NCBI GenBank assembly: GCA_011041895.1 | Contig: DRAE01000112.1 | Span: 1-17,953, forward strand | DNA: 17,953 bases | Direction: 5' to 3' | Source of the DNA: Candidatus Bathyarchaeota archaeon | GTDB taxonomy: Archaea > Thermoproteota > DRAE01 | In this document: piece after piece, positions 6,780 through 13,651 of the stretch | Numbering within the stretch: the stretch's first letter is position 1 | How the letters are laid out: every line of letters begins with the position of its first letter | Made by a program: the position numbers and the translations under genes | Notes under the pieces: generated by a model | The model's database searches: none | Told to the model about the DNA's origin: nothing | The model's input: the letters and a program-made list of their open reading frames with translations, nothing else

Positions 6780-8489
6780 ATGAGGGGGATTTCAGCGTTT
6801 ATCATAGTTGCAATGTTGCTTTTAATTACCCCCTTTCTCATATTAAACTACTGCGTTAGTCTCCACATGGAAAATATTGGAAAACATATTAGCATCCACC
6901 TGATGGGAATGGCATATACTCTGTATGAAAATATGACTACTCTTAAAGCTCGGCTTGAAGTAACCAGTAGAGTTCCATATGCGATAATTATTTCATCTAT
7001 AGAAGGTGCAATATATTACCAAGGTGATAAAATAGCTGAGCTCCTACATGAATTAAATAGGCATCTCAGAAATTCCTTCTTCTTACCCAATGTACGTCAT
7101 GAATTATCCATTAATTTACTGCCGATAGAATGCGACTCACTCAACAAATTGATCGAAGACATTCTTTCACATAAAGTGATTAACTTACTTGTCGAATTGA
7201 GATTCTCAGGAAACGCTATAGTCAATATTCTCAAGATACCTTTCTCCACGACTACTTTCATAACTGTTCCAGTAGACTATGACATGTTAAATCTCCCTGA
7301 GATAGGAGAGATCAAGCAAGTTGATCTCTATGAAAATAACATAACGTTTTATGTGTCCATATATAACAGGATGCCCAATCTAGTTTTTACAATTCTAAAC
7401 GGCACATTCAAGATCATTAGCTTTGACAAAGTAGTAGGGTACGGTGTGTTATCTAAGGCAACTATAGGAGGGGGAAGAGAGTATCTTTACAAGATATTCA
7501 TGCATAAAAACACAGTTGAACTTGGAGAAGCCATAGTCAAGGCATATTCCATGCGGGTATTCCCCCTAACATTCATAGCCAATGTCTCGGCTCAAGTGGG
7601 ATCTTTAACTGTAAACTTTAGAATCGAAAAAGAAGAACTATTGCCATTCAATGTGACATACTTTAAACCCATCGTGAATATCTTAGATGCACACTATCTT
7701 TCCGAACAAGAATATGTTATCAAGGTTAGAGTGGCATCCATGCTCAGAAAAGGAGTGTTCAACATACTCACAAATGCTATTCTAAGGAAATTAAAATTCA
7801 CAATATATGATGGCGAAATACGTGTTGCAAATGTTTCTTTGATAGAGCCGACAATACTCTCATTCAAACATATGGGGCGAGATTTCACAGCTGTTCTACT
7901 TCTTAGAGCTCAAGCCCTCGTAAATATGACTTGGTACTCCCAGCAACTGCTGTCTAGGGTAGGTCAAAACAAGACTGTATCCTATCTCATAAAAGATGTT
8001 CAAGCTACTGTGTATGTGGCTGGAATGACTCTCTCAATAAACCTAGATGAGCTGAACTATACCACCGCTGGAGGAATATGGTATGAGATTGTCTCTACAG
8101 GAGTGATAACGCCGCCATACAGGGGTGAAATGCCAGAGTATGTAATTGCGTTTGCAAAAATGAGAGTATACAACTACATGGACTACAGGATAAAATTTAC
8201 TGGAATATATGGCAAGGTATATGACGAAAAAGGAGCTTTTCTTGTGGAAATTGATCAACGTTTAAATGTTATCGTAGATCCTCATTCATCCAAAGAATTC
8301 ACTGTAACAATTATGATAAATCGTACTCTAATGGAGTACGTTAAACAAAACTATAAACGTGGAAATGACATTGAAATGACAGTTATTATCAGAGACATAT
8401 TGATTGAAGGATACTGGTACAATGTTCCATTTTCGATTCCATTTGGAATGCTAACGCTTATAATATATATTCCAAATGCCCCGTTTTAG
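6780..8489 (+). CDS. Secreted or membrane-anchored beta-rich protein, 569 aa
   Basis: Family not recognised. ATG 6780 is chosen over the upstream ATG 6726, because translation from 6780 begins exactly with a signal-anchor (MRGISAFIIVAMLLLITPF) and because 6726 would overlap the Nudix start and precede the predicted transcript start. The remaining 540 residues are a long run of alternating beta strands with about ten N-X-S/T sequons, which fits an extracytoplasmic glycoprotein. The last third (RVYNYMDYRIKFTGIYGKV, then YDEKG, and the VDPHSSKEFTVTIMINRTL segment) looks like an LEA14-type beta-sandwich, and earlier segments (VTYFKPIVNILDAHYLSE) may be further copies. No C-terminal membrane helix is clear. 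A structural surface or envelope role is a guess. The stop overlaps that of the regulator gene by 4 bp. Confidence 0.8.
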   Translation: MRGISAFIIVAMLLLITPFLILNYCVSLHMENIGKHISIHLMGMAYTLYENMTTLKARLEVTSRVPYAIIISSIEGAIYYQGDKIAELLHELNRHLRNSFFLPNVRHELSINLLPIECDSLNKLIEDILSHKVINLLVELRFSGNAIVNILKIPFSTTTFITVPVDYDMLNLPEIGEIKQVDLYENNITFYVSIYNRMPNLVFTILNGTFKIISFDKVVGYGVLSKATIGGGREYLYKIFMHKNTVELGEAIVKAYSMRVFPLTFIANVSAQVGSLTVNFRIEKEELLPFNVTYFKPIVNILDAHYLSEQEYVIKVRVASMLRKGVFNILTNAILRKLKFTIYDGEIRVANVSLIEPTILSFKHMGRDFTAVLLLRAQALVNMTWYSQQLLSRVGQNKTVSYLIKDVQATVYVAGMTLSINLDELNYTTAGGIWYEIVSTGVITPPYRGEMPEYVIAFAKMRVYNYMDYRIKFTGIYGKVYDEKGAFLVEIDQRLNVIVDPHSSKEFTVTIMINRTLMEYVKQNYKRGNDIEMTVIIRDILIEGYWYNVPFSIPFGMLTLIIYIPNAPF

Positions 8490-8695
8490 TCAAATTTCTT
8501 CAAAATACCATATCTCTCTCCAAGTAGTTTTATCCCTTCTCTAACAGCTTCGGATTTAGTGTTAAAGTACCCTCTCCTCACAAGCTCATCCAAAATTTCG
8601 GCAACTACGCCTCTCACCCTGACTACGAAGCGTTCCTCCCTTATGGGGGTTGGTACAATTATGGACCTCGATCTAGCTATCTGTTCACATTTCAT
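8486..8695 (-). CDS. Ribbon-helix-helix (CopG/Arc-type) regulator
   Basis: A 69-aa DNA-binding protein. A 15-residue leader is followed by the DNA-contacting strand (ERFVVRVRG), helix A (VVAEILDELVRRG), the turn YFNTKSEAVREG typical of this fold, and helix B (IKLLGERYG). RHH proteins bind operators as dimers of dimers and usually repress their own promoter; many are antitoxins. The start is ATG 8695. Immediately upstream are two tandem perfect palindromes lying between the TATA element and the predicted transcript start, so autorepression is likely. The upstream neighbour on the same strand is a nucleotidyltransferase ending 42 bp away. The two may act together, but the regulator has its own promoter. 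Confidence 0.93.
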   Translation of the reverse strand: MKCEQIARSRSIIVPTPIREERFVVRVRGVVAEILDELVRRGYFNTKSEAVREGIKLLGERYGILKKFD

Positions 8696-8707
8696 GGTTT
8701 TTCTAAT

Positions 8708-8729
8708 ATCAAAATGATATCAAAATGAT
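8708..8729. promoter_or_regulatory. Candidate operator: two tandem 11-bp palindromes
   Basis: ATCAAAATGAT occurs twice back to back, at 8708-8718 and 8719-8729. Each copy is a perfect inverted repeat (ATCA-AAA-TGAT), and the junction forms GATATC. The 11-bp period is close to one helical turn, which places two RHH dimers on the same DNA face. The site lies between the TATA element and the ATG of the RHH gene. The repeat is seen directly; the regulatory role is inferred. Confidence 0.65.
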
Positions 8730-8737
8730 ATATATCT
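8728..8737 (-). promoter_or_regulatory. TATA element of the RHH gene
   Basis: On the minus strand, AGATATATAT lies about 25 nt before a predicted transcript start near 8706, giving a leader of about 10 nt to ATG 8695. It abuts and partly overlaps the second palindrome of the candidate operator, so bound regulator would block TBP/TFB. Confidence 0.5.
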
Positions 8738-9781
8738 TTATACTCTTGTCACCCTCATCAAGAATCTCTTCACTCTCTCAAGTGTAGTCAATGCACTTTC
8801 CCTATCACCATAAAGTCTAAGTGCATCTACGTACACTTTCGTGAATTCTCCTGTTCTAGGTAGCTCGCTTTTATCCCTTATATACCTTATAGGGTCATTA
8901 TATGAGATGTCAAAGATGCTCTCAAAGATCACCATTAAGGGCCCAAGATAGTATTCTGTTAACTCGACCGCTTGTCTTAAGTTTCCATAAAATAACGCCT
9001 CACGCACATGCTCTATATAGCCTCTCTCGTACAATGGATCTGCGAAAAACTTTAGCCAAGAGCTTAAGGTTTCATCATGCAATTCTACGTGTCTACTCAT
9101 CTCCCTGAATCTCTTGAATGCAAGTGTAGCATTTCTAATGATGTCTTCAACAGTTTTTTCCTCGAGATTTTCTAGATTTGACAATCTAAGATAGTCAGTA
9201 TAAAACTTAGTTACTTTCAATCGTTGACATGCAATCCATAAGCTTTCAAGGCTTCTAGAGGGAACATAAATCGTCTTAGCCTTATTACATATCAGCTTTG
9301 AGATCATTCTCATAGCTCTTCTGAGATATAAGAGGGATGACTCCAAGTCTCTATGTTCTATAGCATTTCTACTTTTTGCGACAAAGCTCATTGCCTCTCT
9401 TTCAAATAGCTTGTTCCTTCTAGCTTGTAAGGTTGGGCTCCAGTAAACATTCTTAATATGTTGACATGCAGTAGCCAAAACTCCATTAGGATCATAAATT
9501 ACCTTTGCCTCATACATTATCTTATGATAGGATGGATAAATTCCACTAAATAACTTTTCAGGAATATATTCTATATCTACTATAGCATCATCTATCTTGA
9601 CTCTACGAATTTTTGGGACTCCTCTTTTTATGACAACGAATATATCAATATCACTTACTCTTGAATAATCTCCACGAGCATAGCTTCCAAAAACCCCAAA
9701 TCCAATTACATTAGATATGTCCTCATCGGCTAGAAGCTCACTTTTAATCCTCCTAACAACTTCAGCCTCTATAGCGGACAT
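8738..9781 (-). CDS. MNT-type nucleotidyltransferase with helical HEPN-like C-terminus
   Basis: A 347-aa protein. The N-terminal domain has the polymerase-beta-type nucleotidyltransferase signature GSYARGDY (about residues 32-39), then SDID (43-46) with the two metal-binding aspartates, and a third acidic position in AIVDIEYIP (about 67-75). The remainder is helical. It contains RNAIEH (about 138-143), an RX4H arrangement like the RNase motif of HEPN domains, followed by LESSLLYLRRAMRM. Stand-alone MNT and HEPN partners form toxin-antitoxin pairs in which the MNT modifies the HEPN toxin; here both would be in one chain. The usual Tyr two residues after the His is absent (HRD). ATG 9781 follows a GTG at 9784; both fit a leaderless start set by the TATA element at 9797-9812. 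The RHH regulator lies 42 bp downstream. Confidence 0.85.
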   Translation of the reverse strand: MSAIEAEVVRRIKSELLADEDISNVIGFGVFGSYARGDYSRVSDIDIFVVIKRGVPKIRRVKIDDAIVDIEYIPEKLFSGIYPSYHKIMYEAKVIYDPNGVLATACQHIKNVYWSPTLQARRNKLFEREAMSFVAKSRNAIEHRDLESSLLYLRRAMRMISKLICNKAKTIYVPSRSLESLWIACQRLKVTKFYTDYLRLSNLENLEEKTVEDIIRNATLAFKRFREMSRHVELHDETLSSWLKFFADPLYERGYIEHVREALFYGNLRQAVELTEYYLGPLMVIFESIFDISYNDPIRYIRDKSELPRTGEFTKVYVDALRLYGDRESALTTLERVKRFLMRVTRV

Positions 9782-9796
9782 CACGACTACATTAGC

Positions 9797-9812
9797 AAAA
9801 ATTTAAATATAA
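9797..9812. promoter_or_regulatory. Shared TATA region, nucleotidyltransferase / tfb
   Basis: AAAATTTAAATATAAG is the only TATA-like element in the 62-bp gap. Read rightward, it predicts a start near 9832, about 12 nt before the tfb ATG, with GGAG at 9830-9833 and AGGT at 9835-9838 near the ribosome-site position. Read leftward, it predicts a start near 9780, at the nucleotidyltransferase ATG. One element probably directs both genes. Confidence 0.5.
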
Positions 9813-9843
9813 GTTTTCTAATTAATGAAGGAGTAGGTTAGTA

Positions 9844-10794
9844 ATGAAGAATCGAAAAAAAGCTTCAAAAAATAGAATAATAGATATACCTGAACAATGC
9901 CCAGAGTGTGGTAGCTCAAATATTGTATACGATCCTGTATCTGGAGAGTATGTGTGCGCCTCATGTGGGTTAGTTTTAGCTGAGAGAGTGTTTGAGGTTA
10001 CTCCAGAGTGGAGAGCCTTTTCAGAAGAGGATCGTATCAAGCTTAGCAGAGTAGGTGAACCACTTCCAATAGATAGGACAAGCTTAACTACAGTCATAGG
10101 AGAACCTGGAAGAAAGCTTTTAAGTAGAAAAATTCCACCATCTGAGAGAAAAGACGTTAGTAGGATGATTATATGGCACAAGAGAGCACAATATGCATCA
10201 TCGGCTGAGAGAAATCTTGCACTTGCTTCAAGTGAGCTCGATATTATAGGTAACAAACTTAAACTTCCTACATCCCTAAAGGAGCGAACACTGTTCCTAT
10301 ATAGGAAAGTCATAGAGAAGGGGCTTACACGTGGAAGATCTGTAAAAGAGCTCATAGCAGCGACATTATATGCAGCGTGCAGGCTTGAAAATGAACCCTA
10401 TACTATTAATGATATCGCAAAGGCTGTTGGAAGAAGTAGTAAAAGAATAGGGAAACTGTATAGGCTAGTTGTATCAGAGCTTAAAATAGCTCCACCGAAA
10501 AGAGATGCTAAAAGATTTTTATCAACTGTAACCGGAAAAGTTTCCGTCATTAAGAATCTAAAGCCTTCAGAGGTTGCAAAAATACAAAGAGAAGCTTATA
10601 AGATACTTGAACAAGCAGATAAGCTTCACCTAACTAGAGGAAAAGATCCTGTGGGGATGGCTGCAGCTGCAATAGTTCTAGCATGCGAGAGACTTGGAAT
10701 AGAAGGTCCATCCTTTAGGGAATTAGCTAAAAGTGTTGGTAAGACTGAAATTACGATAAAGAATAGATATAAGGATTTAAAGGAAAAAATCTAA
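9844..10794 (+). CDS. tfb: Transcription initiation factor TFB
   Basis: The archaeal homologue of TFIIB, which bridges TBP-bound promoter DNA and RNA polymerase. It is 316 aa, close to the usual length. The N-terminal zinc ribbon has CPEC (Cys19, Cys22) and CASC (Cys38, Cys41). The B-reader/linker follows (PEWRAFSEEDRIKLSRVGEP and a TTVIGEPGRK segment that departs somewhat from the more usual form). Two cyclin-like repeats come next, the first from about residue 108 (AERNLALASSELDIIGNKL, then RSVKELIAATLYAACRLE), the second from about 205 and ending in the recognition helix region GKTEITIKNRYKDLKEKI. The start is ATG 9844, with a nearby ribosome site. It ends 16 bp before the convergent aIF1 stop. 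Many archaea carry several TFBs; this may be the main or an alternative copy. Confidence 0.97.
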   Translation: MKNRKKASKNRIIDIPEQCPECGSSNIVYDPVSGEYVCASCGLVLAERVFEVTPEWRAFSEEDRIKLSRVGEPLPIDRTSLTTVIGEPGRKLLSRKIPPSERKDVSRMIIWHKRAQYASSAERNLALASSELDIIGNKLKLPTSLKERTLFLYRKVIEKGLTRGRSVKELIAATLYAACRLENEPYTINDIAKAVGRSSKRIGKLYRLVVSELKIAPPKRDAKRFLSTVTGKVSVIKNLKPSEVAKIQREAYKILEQADKLHLTRGKDPVGMAAAAIVLACERLGIEGPSFRELAKSVGKTEITIKNRYKDLKEKI

Positions 10795-10810
10795 CGTAGC
10801 CTTACATGGT

Positions 10811-11125
10811 CTAGTATTCCTCCATATGAATATTTTCCGGAGGTATCCCCAGTCTTATCAATTCTTTTTTAACTCTATCAAGGTGGTTTCCCTGTAGAAT
10901 TATCATATCTCCTTTAGCGGAACCGCCACATGCAAGTCTAGTTTTAAGTTCCCTAGCTATCTTTTTGATGTCTACACCCTCAAAACCCCTCAGGACTGTG
11001 ACGTACTTGCCCCACTTCGCTTTCTTCAGAGACACTGTAATTACTTGTTGTTCACGTTGGATCTTTGTGCAGACACAGAGTTCCTTAGGTAGGCCACATA
11101 TTGGACATATTTCGCTCATGGACAT
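10811..11125 (-). CDS. Translation initiation factor aIF1 (SUI1 family)
   Basis: The archaeal homologue of eIF1/SUI1, which monitors start-codon selection on the 30S subunit. It is 104 aa (102 if ATG 11119 is used). An N-terminal zinc-knuckle-like element CPICGLPKELCVC (Cys7, 10, 17, 19) is followed by the SUI1 fold: a strand QQVITVSLKKAKWGKYVTV, FEGVDIKKIARELKTRLAC, and the family hallmark CGGSAKGDMIILQGNHLDRV with the helix KKELIRLGIP. A TATA element at 11152-11163 predicts a leaderless or nearly leaderless transcript. It converges on tfb with a 16-bp gap. Confidence 0.96.
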   Translation of the reverse strand: MSMSEICPICGLPKELCVCTKIQREQQVITVSLKKAKWGKYVTVLRGFEGVDIKKIARELKTRLACGGSAKGDMIILQGNHLDRVKKELIRLGIPPENIHMEEY

Positions 11126-11151
11126 TATTCAATTCAATACAATAAACGAAG

Positions 11152-11163
11152 GTATATATAATT
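11152..11163 (-). promoter_or_regulatory. TATA element of the aIF1 gene
   Basis: AATTATATATAC on the minus strand, centred about 26 bp before a start near 11131. That leaves 6-12 nt to the two candidate ATGs (11125 and 11119). Confidence 0.5.
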
Positions 11164-11222
11164 TCTCCAAACACTAAACTGTATTTCCTAACTATCATTT
11201 CATTTGAGAATAGGTGTATGCA

Positions 11223-12815
11223 ATGAAAGCGCTCCTAGTCGACTGCCTGGCGACTGTAGATGGAAAACATAGAACAACGCCAGATGTAATAGGCACCGGC
11301 CCAAGATATGTTGCATCCATAGTTGAAAACCTTGGATGGATAGTAGATCTGATTGAAATAGAGGCAATATTGTTAAATTCAGGCATTCTTAAAAGCGAAT
11401 ACGATGTCCTCATGATAAGTGCCATGTCAAGCGACCTTAAAGCTGTGAAACTTCTCATCAGTATGTGGCGGAATGAGCATGGAGATAAGCCAGTCATCCT
11501 TGGAGGCCCTATATCATTTACAGATAAAGTGGTTTTGCTCGATAAAATTGGAGCAGATATAGTTGTTGTTGGCGAAGCTGAGAAAACTCTTCAAGAGCTT
11601 TTTCCCCTGATAAATGATGCACGTGACAAGTTAAGACATGTAAAGGGAATAGCATTCAAACACAATGGTAAACGCGTTTTTACAGGCTATAGAGAGCGAC
11701 TTAGCAAAGAGGAATACAATAGTTATACTCCCGAGGCTAAATACGTGCAAAATTATAGATTTTACAAGGCTAGAAGAGTCTATGTCGAAGTTGTCAGAGG
11801 CTGTAGCAATTTCTATAGGCCTATGAGAACATATGGGGTTGAGAAAAAGATCTGCATAAACTGTGGAAACTGTTTTTCAAATGACCTTAAAAGAAGACTG
11901 ACATGTCCAGAAAATATTCCGCCAGGATGTGGATACTGTTCAGTTCCCCTCATATATGGTTATCCAAAGTCAAAGAACATTAACATAGTTTTCGAGGAGA
12001 TAAGAAAACTCGTTGAAGCTGGAGTGAAGAGGATAACTCTCTCAGCTCCAGACTTTCTAGATTATCAAAGAGAGGAACTTGTAGACGATGGCATACTAAC
12101 GGATCCAAGAAATCCTCCAGCAAACACTGAGGCTATTGAGAAGCTTTTCGAGAAAATATTTACAATACCTGAAATAGCCGAGGAGAAAATTTCGGTCTCT
12201 ATAGAAAATGTAAAGGCATGCCTTGTCACGGAGGAAGTAGCTAAGCTACTTGGAAAATACTTGAGGGGCTCCACAGTGAACATAGGCTTCGAAACAGGGT
12301 CATTTAGACAAAGCAGATTCATGGGAAGACCATCAACTCCCCATGAAAACCTTAAGGCAATCAAGCTCCTGAGAAAATACGGCCTACGACCATATGTTTA
12401 CTTCATGCATGGCCTACCTAAGCAAAGTAGGAGGGCCGTAGATGACACCATTAAAGCAATGAGAAAAGCCGTTAAATTCGGGGCTGAAAGGATAATAATG
12501 TACAAGTTTGTTCCGCTTCCAGAAACTGCCTTTGAAGGATACCGACCATCAAAGTATGTTCTATCACTAAGCAGAGTTCTAGTCAAGGAAGCAAGGAGAC
12601 TAAATAGAGAACTTAAAAACGTGTTCCTCGGGAAAACCGTTAAAGCTATCGTAGCTAGCAAAGATCCTCCTATAGCCTACATGCTGAAACATGGCCCATA
12701 CATTCTACTTAAAGGTGCTAAACTAGAGCCGGGCACGGTTATAGACGTGAAGATAGAGGAGATCAAGTCAAGTAGATTAGTTTCAGGGAGAATATCAAAA
12801 ATATACAAGTGTTAA
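11223..12815 (+). CDS. B12-binding-type radical SAM protein with split cysteine motif and TRAM-like tail
   Basis: A 530-aa enzyme. Residues 1-130 form a Rossmann-like B12-binding-type domain (PVILGGPIS, ADIVVVGEAEKTLQELFP), but the base-off DXHXXG cobalamin motif is absent. The radical SAM core follows. Its expected CX3CX2C is rearranged: RGCS (Cys codon 11802) is separated from GCGYCSVPLIYG (Cys 11928 and 11937) by about 41 residues holding CINCGNC (11853, 11862, 11871) and CPEN (11904). Later radical SAM elements are present (RITLSAPDF, GFETGS, YVYFMHGLP). The last 70 residues (LGKTVKAIVASKDPP, AKLEPGTVIDVKIEEI) look like a TRAM-type RNA-binding domain, which suggests an RNA substrate. ATG 11223, with GGTG 6 nt upstream, is preferred over GTG 11214. 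It is related to archaeal uncharacterised B12/radical SAM families; the reaction is unknown. Confidence 0.88.
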   Translation: MKALLVDCLATVDGKHRTTPDVIGTGPRYVASIVENLGWIVDLIEIEAILLNSGILKSEYDVLMISAMSSDLKAVKLLISMWRNEHGDKPVILGGPISFTDKVVLLDKIGADIVVVGEAEKTLQELFPLINDARDKLRHVKGIAFKHNGKRVFTGYRERLSKEEYNSYTPEAKYVQNYRFYKARRVYVEVVRGCSNFYRPMRTYGVEKKICINCGNCFSNDLKRRLTCPENIPPGCGYCSVPLIYGYPKSKNINIVFEEIRKLVEAGVKRITLSAPDFLDYQREELVDDGILTDPRNPPANTEAIEKLFEKIFTIPEIAEEKISVSIENVKACLVTEEVAKLLGKYLRGSTVNIGFETGSFRQSRFMGRPSTPHENLKAIKLLRKYGLRPYVYFMHGLPKQSRRAVDDTIKAMRKAVKFGAERIIMYKFVPLPETAFEGYRPSKYVLSLSRVLVKEARRLNRELKNVFLGKTVKAIVASKDPPIAYMLKHGPYILLKGAKLEPGTVIDVKIEEIKSSRLVSGRISKIYKC

Positions 12816-13078
12816 ACTCTAGTGACAGTCATAACTTGAACTTCGCTTACACTTTCAACATTCTTTATCATGTTTTGAACTTTTTCGCTTATTCCCTCTT
12901 TCTCCGGCACTTCAATGTAAGTGTCTAAGGCAACTATTCCAAAAGCTATTGGAAATGGTCTGGCGTTCACTAACCTACACCCTTCAGGTAGTGCCTTTTC
13001 CACATCCTCTTTAAGTTGCTCGGGTTTAATATCTACGCTACTTGGCATTATTCTGAGTATCATTAATACTTTTCCCAT
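12812..13078 (-). CDS. Translation elongation factor aEF-1 beta
   Basis: The guanine-nucleotide exchange factor for aEF-1alpha. It is 88 aa, normal for the archaeal form, which consists of the exchange domain alone: GKVLMILRIMPSSVDIKPEQ, then ARPFPIAFGIVALDTYIEVP and the closing VSEVQVMTVTRV. The start is ATG 13078, because GGAGGG (13086-13091) lies exactly 7 nt upstream; an in-frame ATG at 13093 would put the ribosome site inside the coding region. The stop overlaps the radical SAM gene's stop by 4 bp. Confidence 0.96.
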   Translation of the reverse strand: MGKVLMILRIMPSSVDIKPEQLKEDVEKALPEGCRLVNARPFPIAFGIVALDTYIEVPEKEGISEKVQNMIKNVESVSEVQVMTVTRV

Positions 13079-13182
13079 GTTATTTCCCTCCATTTCACGG
13101 CAAGATTTTGTGCAGACGTTATAGATTAAGCTAAGACTGGACAGCTAATAAAGGTTTCATCATGGTTATCACCGTATGTAAA

Positions 13183-13194
13183 ACTTATTTAATC
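13183..13194 (+). promoter_or_regulatory. TATA element of the rpo12-iorA operon
   Basis: ACTTATTTAATC lies about 26 bp before a predicted start near 13214, leaving a leader of about 29 nt with GGTG at 13232-13235, 7 nt before ATG 13243. No other good promoter is seen before the right edge, so this may drive all six downstream genes. Confidence 0.4.
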
Positions 13195-13242
13195 TCACAA
13201 TCTTAACTATAATGATTATCTCAAACATCATGGTGTCCAAAA

Positions 13243-13428
13243 ATGGAGGTTCCACTAAAGAACTTAGAGAAAGTAAGGTACAAGTGCATGAAATGTGGGA
13301 AAATAATGACAGCTGCCGAACTTGAAAGAGAATCAAGTGAAATAGCATTTAGATGCGAAAGCTGCTATGGAAGAATATTCGAGAAGCTTCCAGCGGAGAT
13401 GGTTGTCAGAAGATACAGGGCAATATAA
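13243..13428 (+). CDS. rpo12: DNA-directed RNA polymerase subunit Rpo12 (RpoP)
   Basis: A 61-aa zinc-ribbon subunit (eukaryotic Rpb12/Rpc10 homologue) that stabilises the Rpo3-Rpo10-Rpo11-Rpo12 assembly platform. The zinc ligands are CMKC (Cys15, Cys18) and CESC (Cys38, Cys41). The spacing and the basic tail VVRRYRAI match RpoP, which typically ends in a similar Lys/Arg-Ala-Ile. It is about a dozen residues longer than many RpoP proteins, mainly at the N-terminus. It opens the plus-strand operon. A start at ATG 13243 with GGTG upstream fits. Confidence 0.85.
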   Translation: MEVPLKNLEKVRYKCMKCGKIMTAAELERESSEIAFRCESCYGRIFEKLPAEMVVRRYRAI

Positions 13429-13441
13429 AAGATCGACAGCG

Positions 13442-13651
13442 GTGATCTATATCAGAAAAAGATTTCTGGTTGTTCAATCGATACTGTTTATATCTTTGGT
13501 AATTGTAATTTTAGCCTACTGGTACTCATCTATTCAAAGCACTGAGAACCTATTCTCATGGATAATTATCATAATCATATTTCTCACGCTTGCTTTCGTG
13601 TCGAGTATAGTGGCCGCTTTAAAGGCAGGTGAATCAAATGAAGGTACTTGA
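13442..13651 (+). CDS. Small two-helix membrane protein, 69 aa
   Basis: No family recognised. The frame stays open back into rpo12 to an ATG at 13367, but GTG 13442 is preferred: it starts 13 nt after the rpo12 stop and gives a short basic cytoplasmic end (IYIRKR) directly before the first membrane helix. Helix 1 is about residues 7-26 (FLVVQSILFISLVIVILAYW) and helix 2 about 38-60 (WIIIIIIFLTLAFVSSIVAA). The ribosome site is weak. Its 3' end overlaps the next gene by 14 bp, which supports real translation and coupling. An alternative view is a non-coding gap with a chance frame, but the strong hydrophobic pattern argues against that. Confidence 0.6.
   Translation: MIYIRKRFLVVQSILFISLVIVILAYWYSSIQSTENLFSWIIIIIIFLTLAFVSSIVAALKAGESNEGT

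Noticed and set aside
5798..6780. A cobalamin riboswitch upstream of the Nudix/ECF S unit
   Set aside because: The gap is only 42 bp and the predicted message is leaderless, leaving no room for a structured leader.
8700..8740. The tandem ATCAAAATGAT repeats as a CRISPR-like array
   Set aside because: There are only two copies, directly adjoining with no spacers, placed in a promoter; an operator explains them better.
9822..10355. A 177-aa open frame antisense to tfb
   Set aside because: It is fully covered by the well-supported tfb gene, has low-complexity Ser/Leu composition, and has no promoter or ribosome site; it is a shadow frame.
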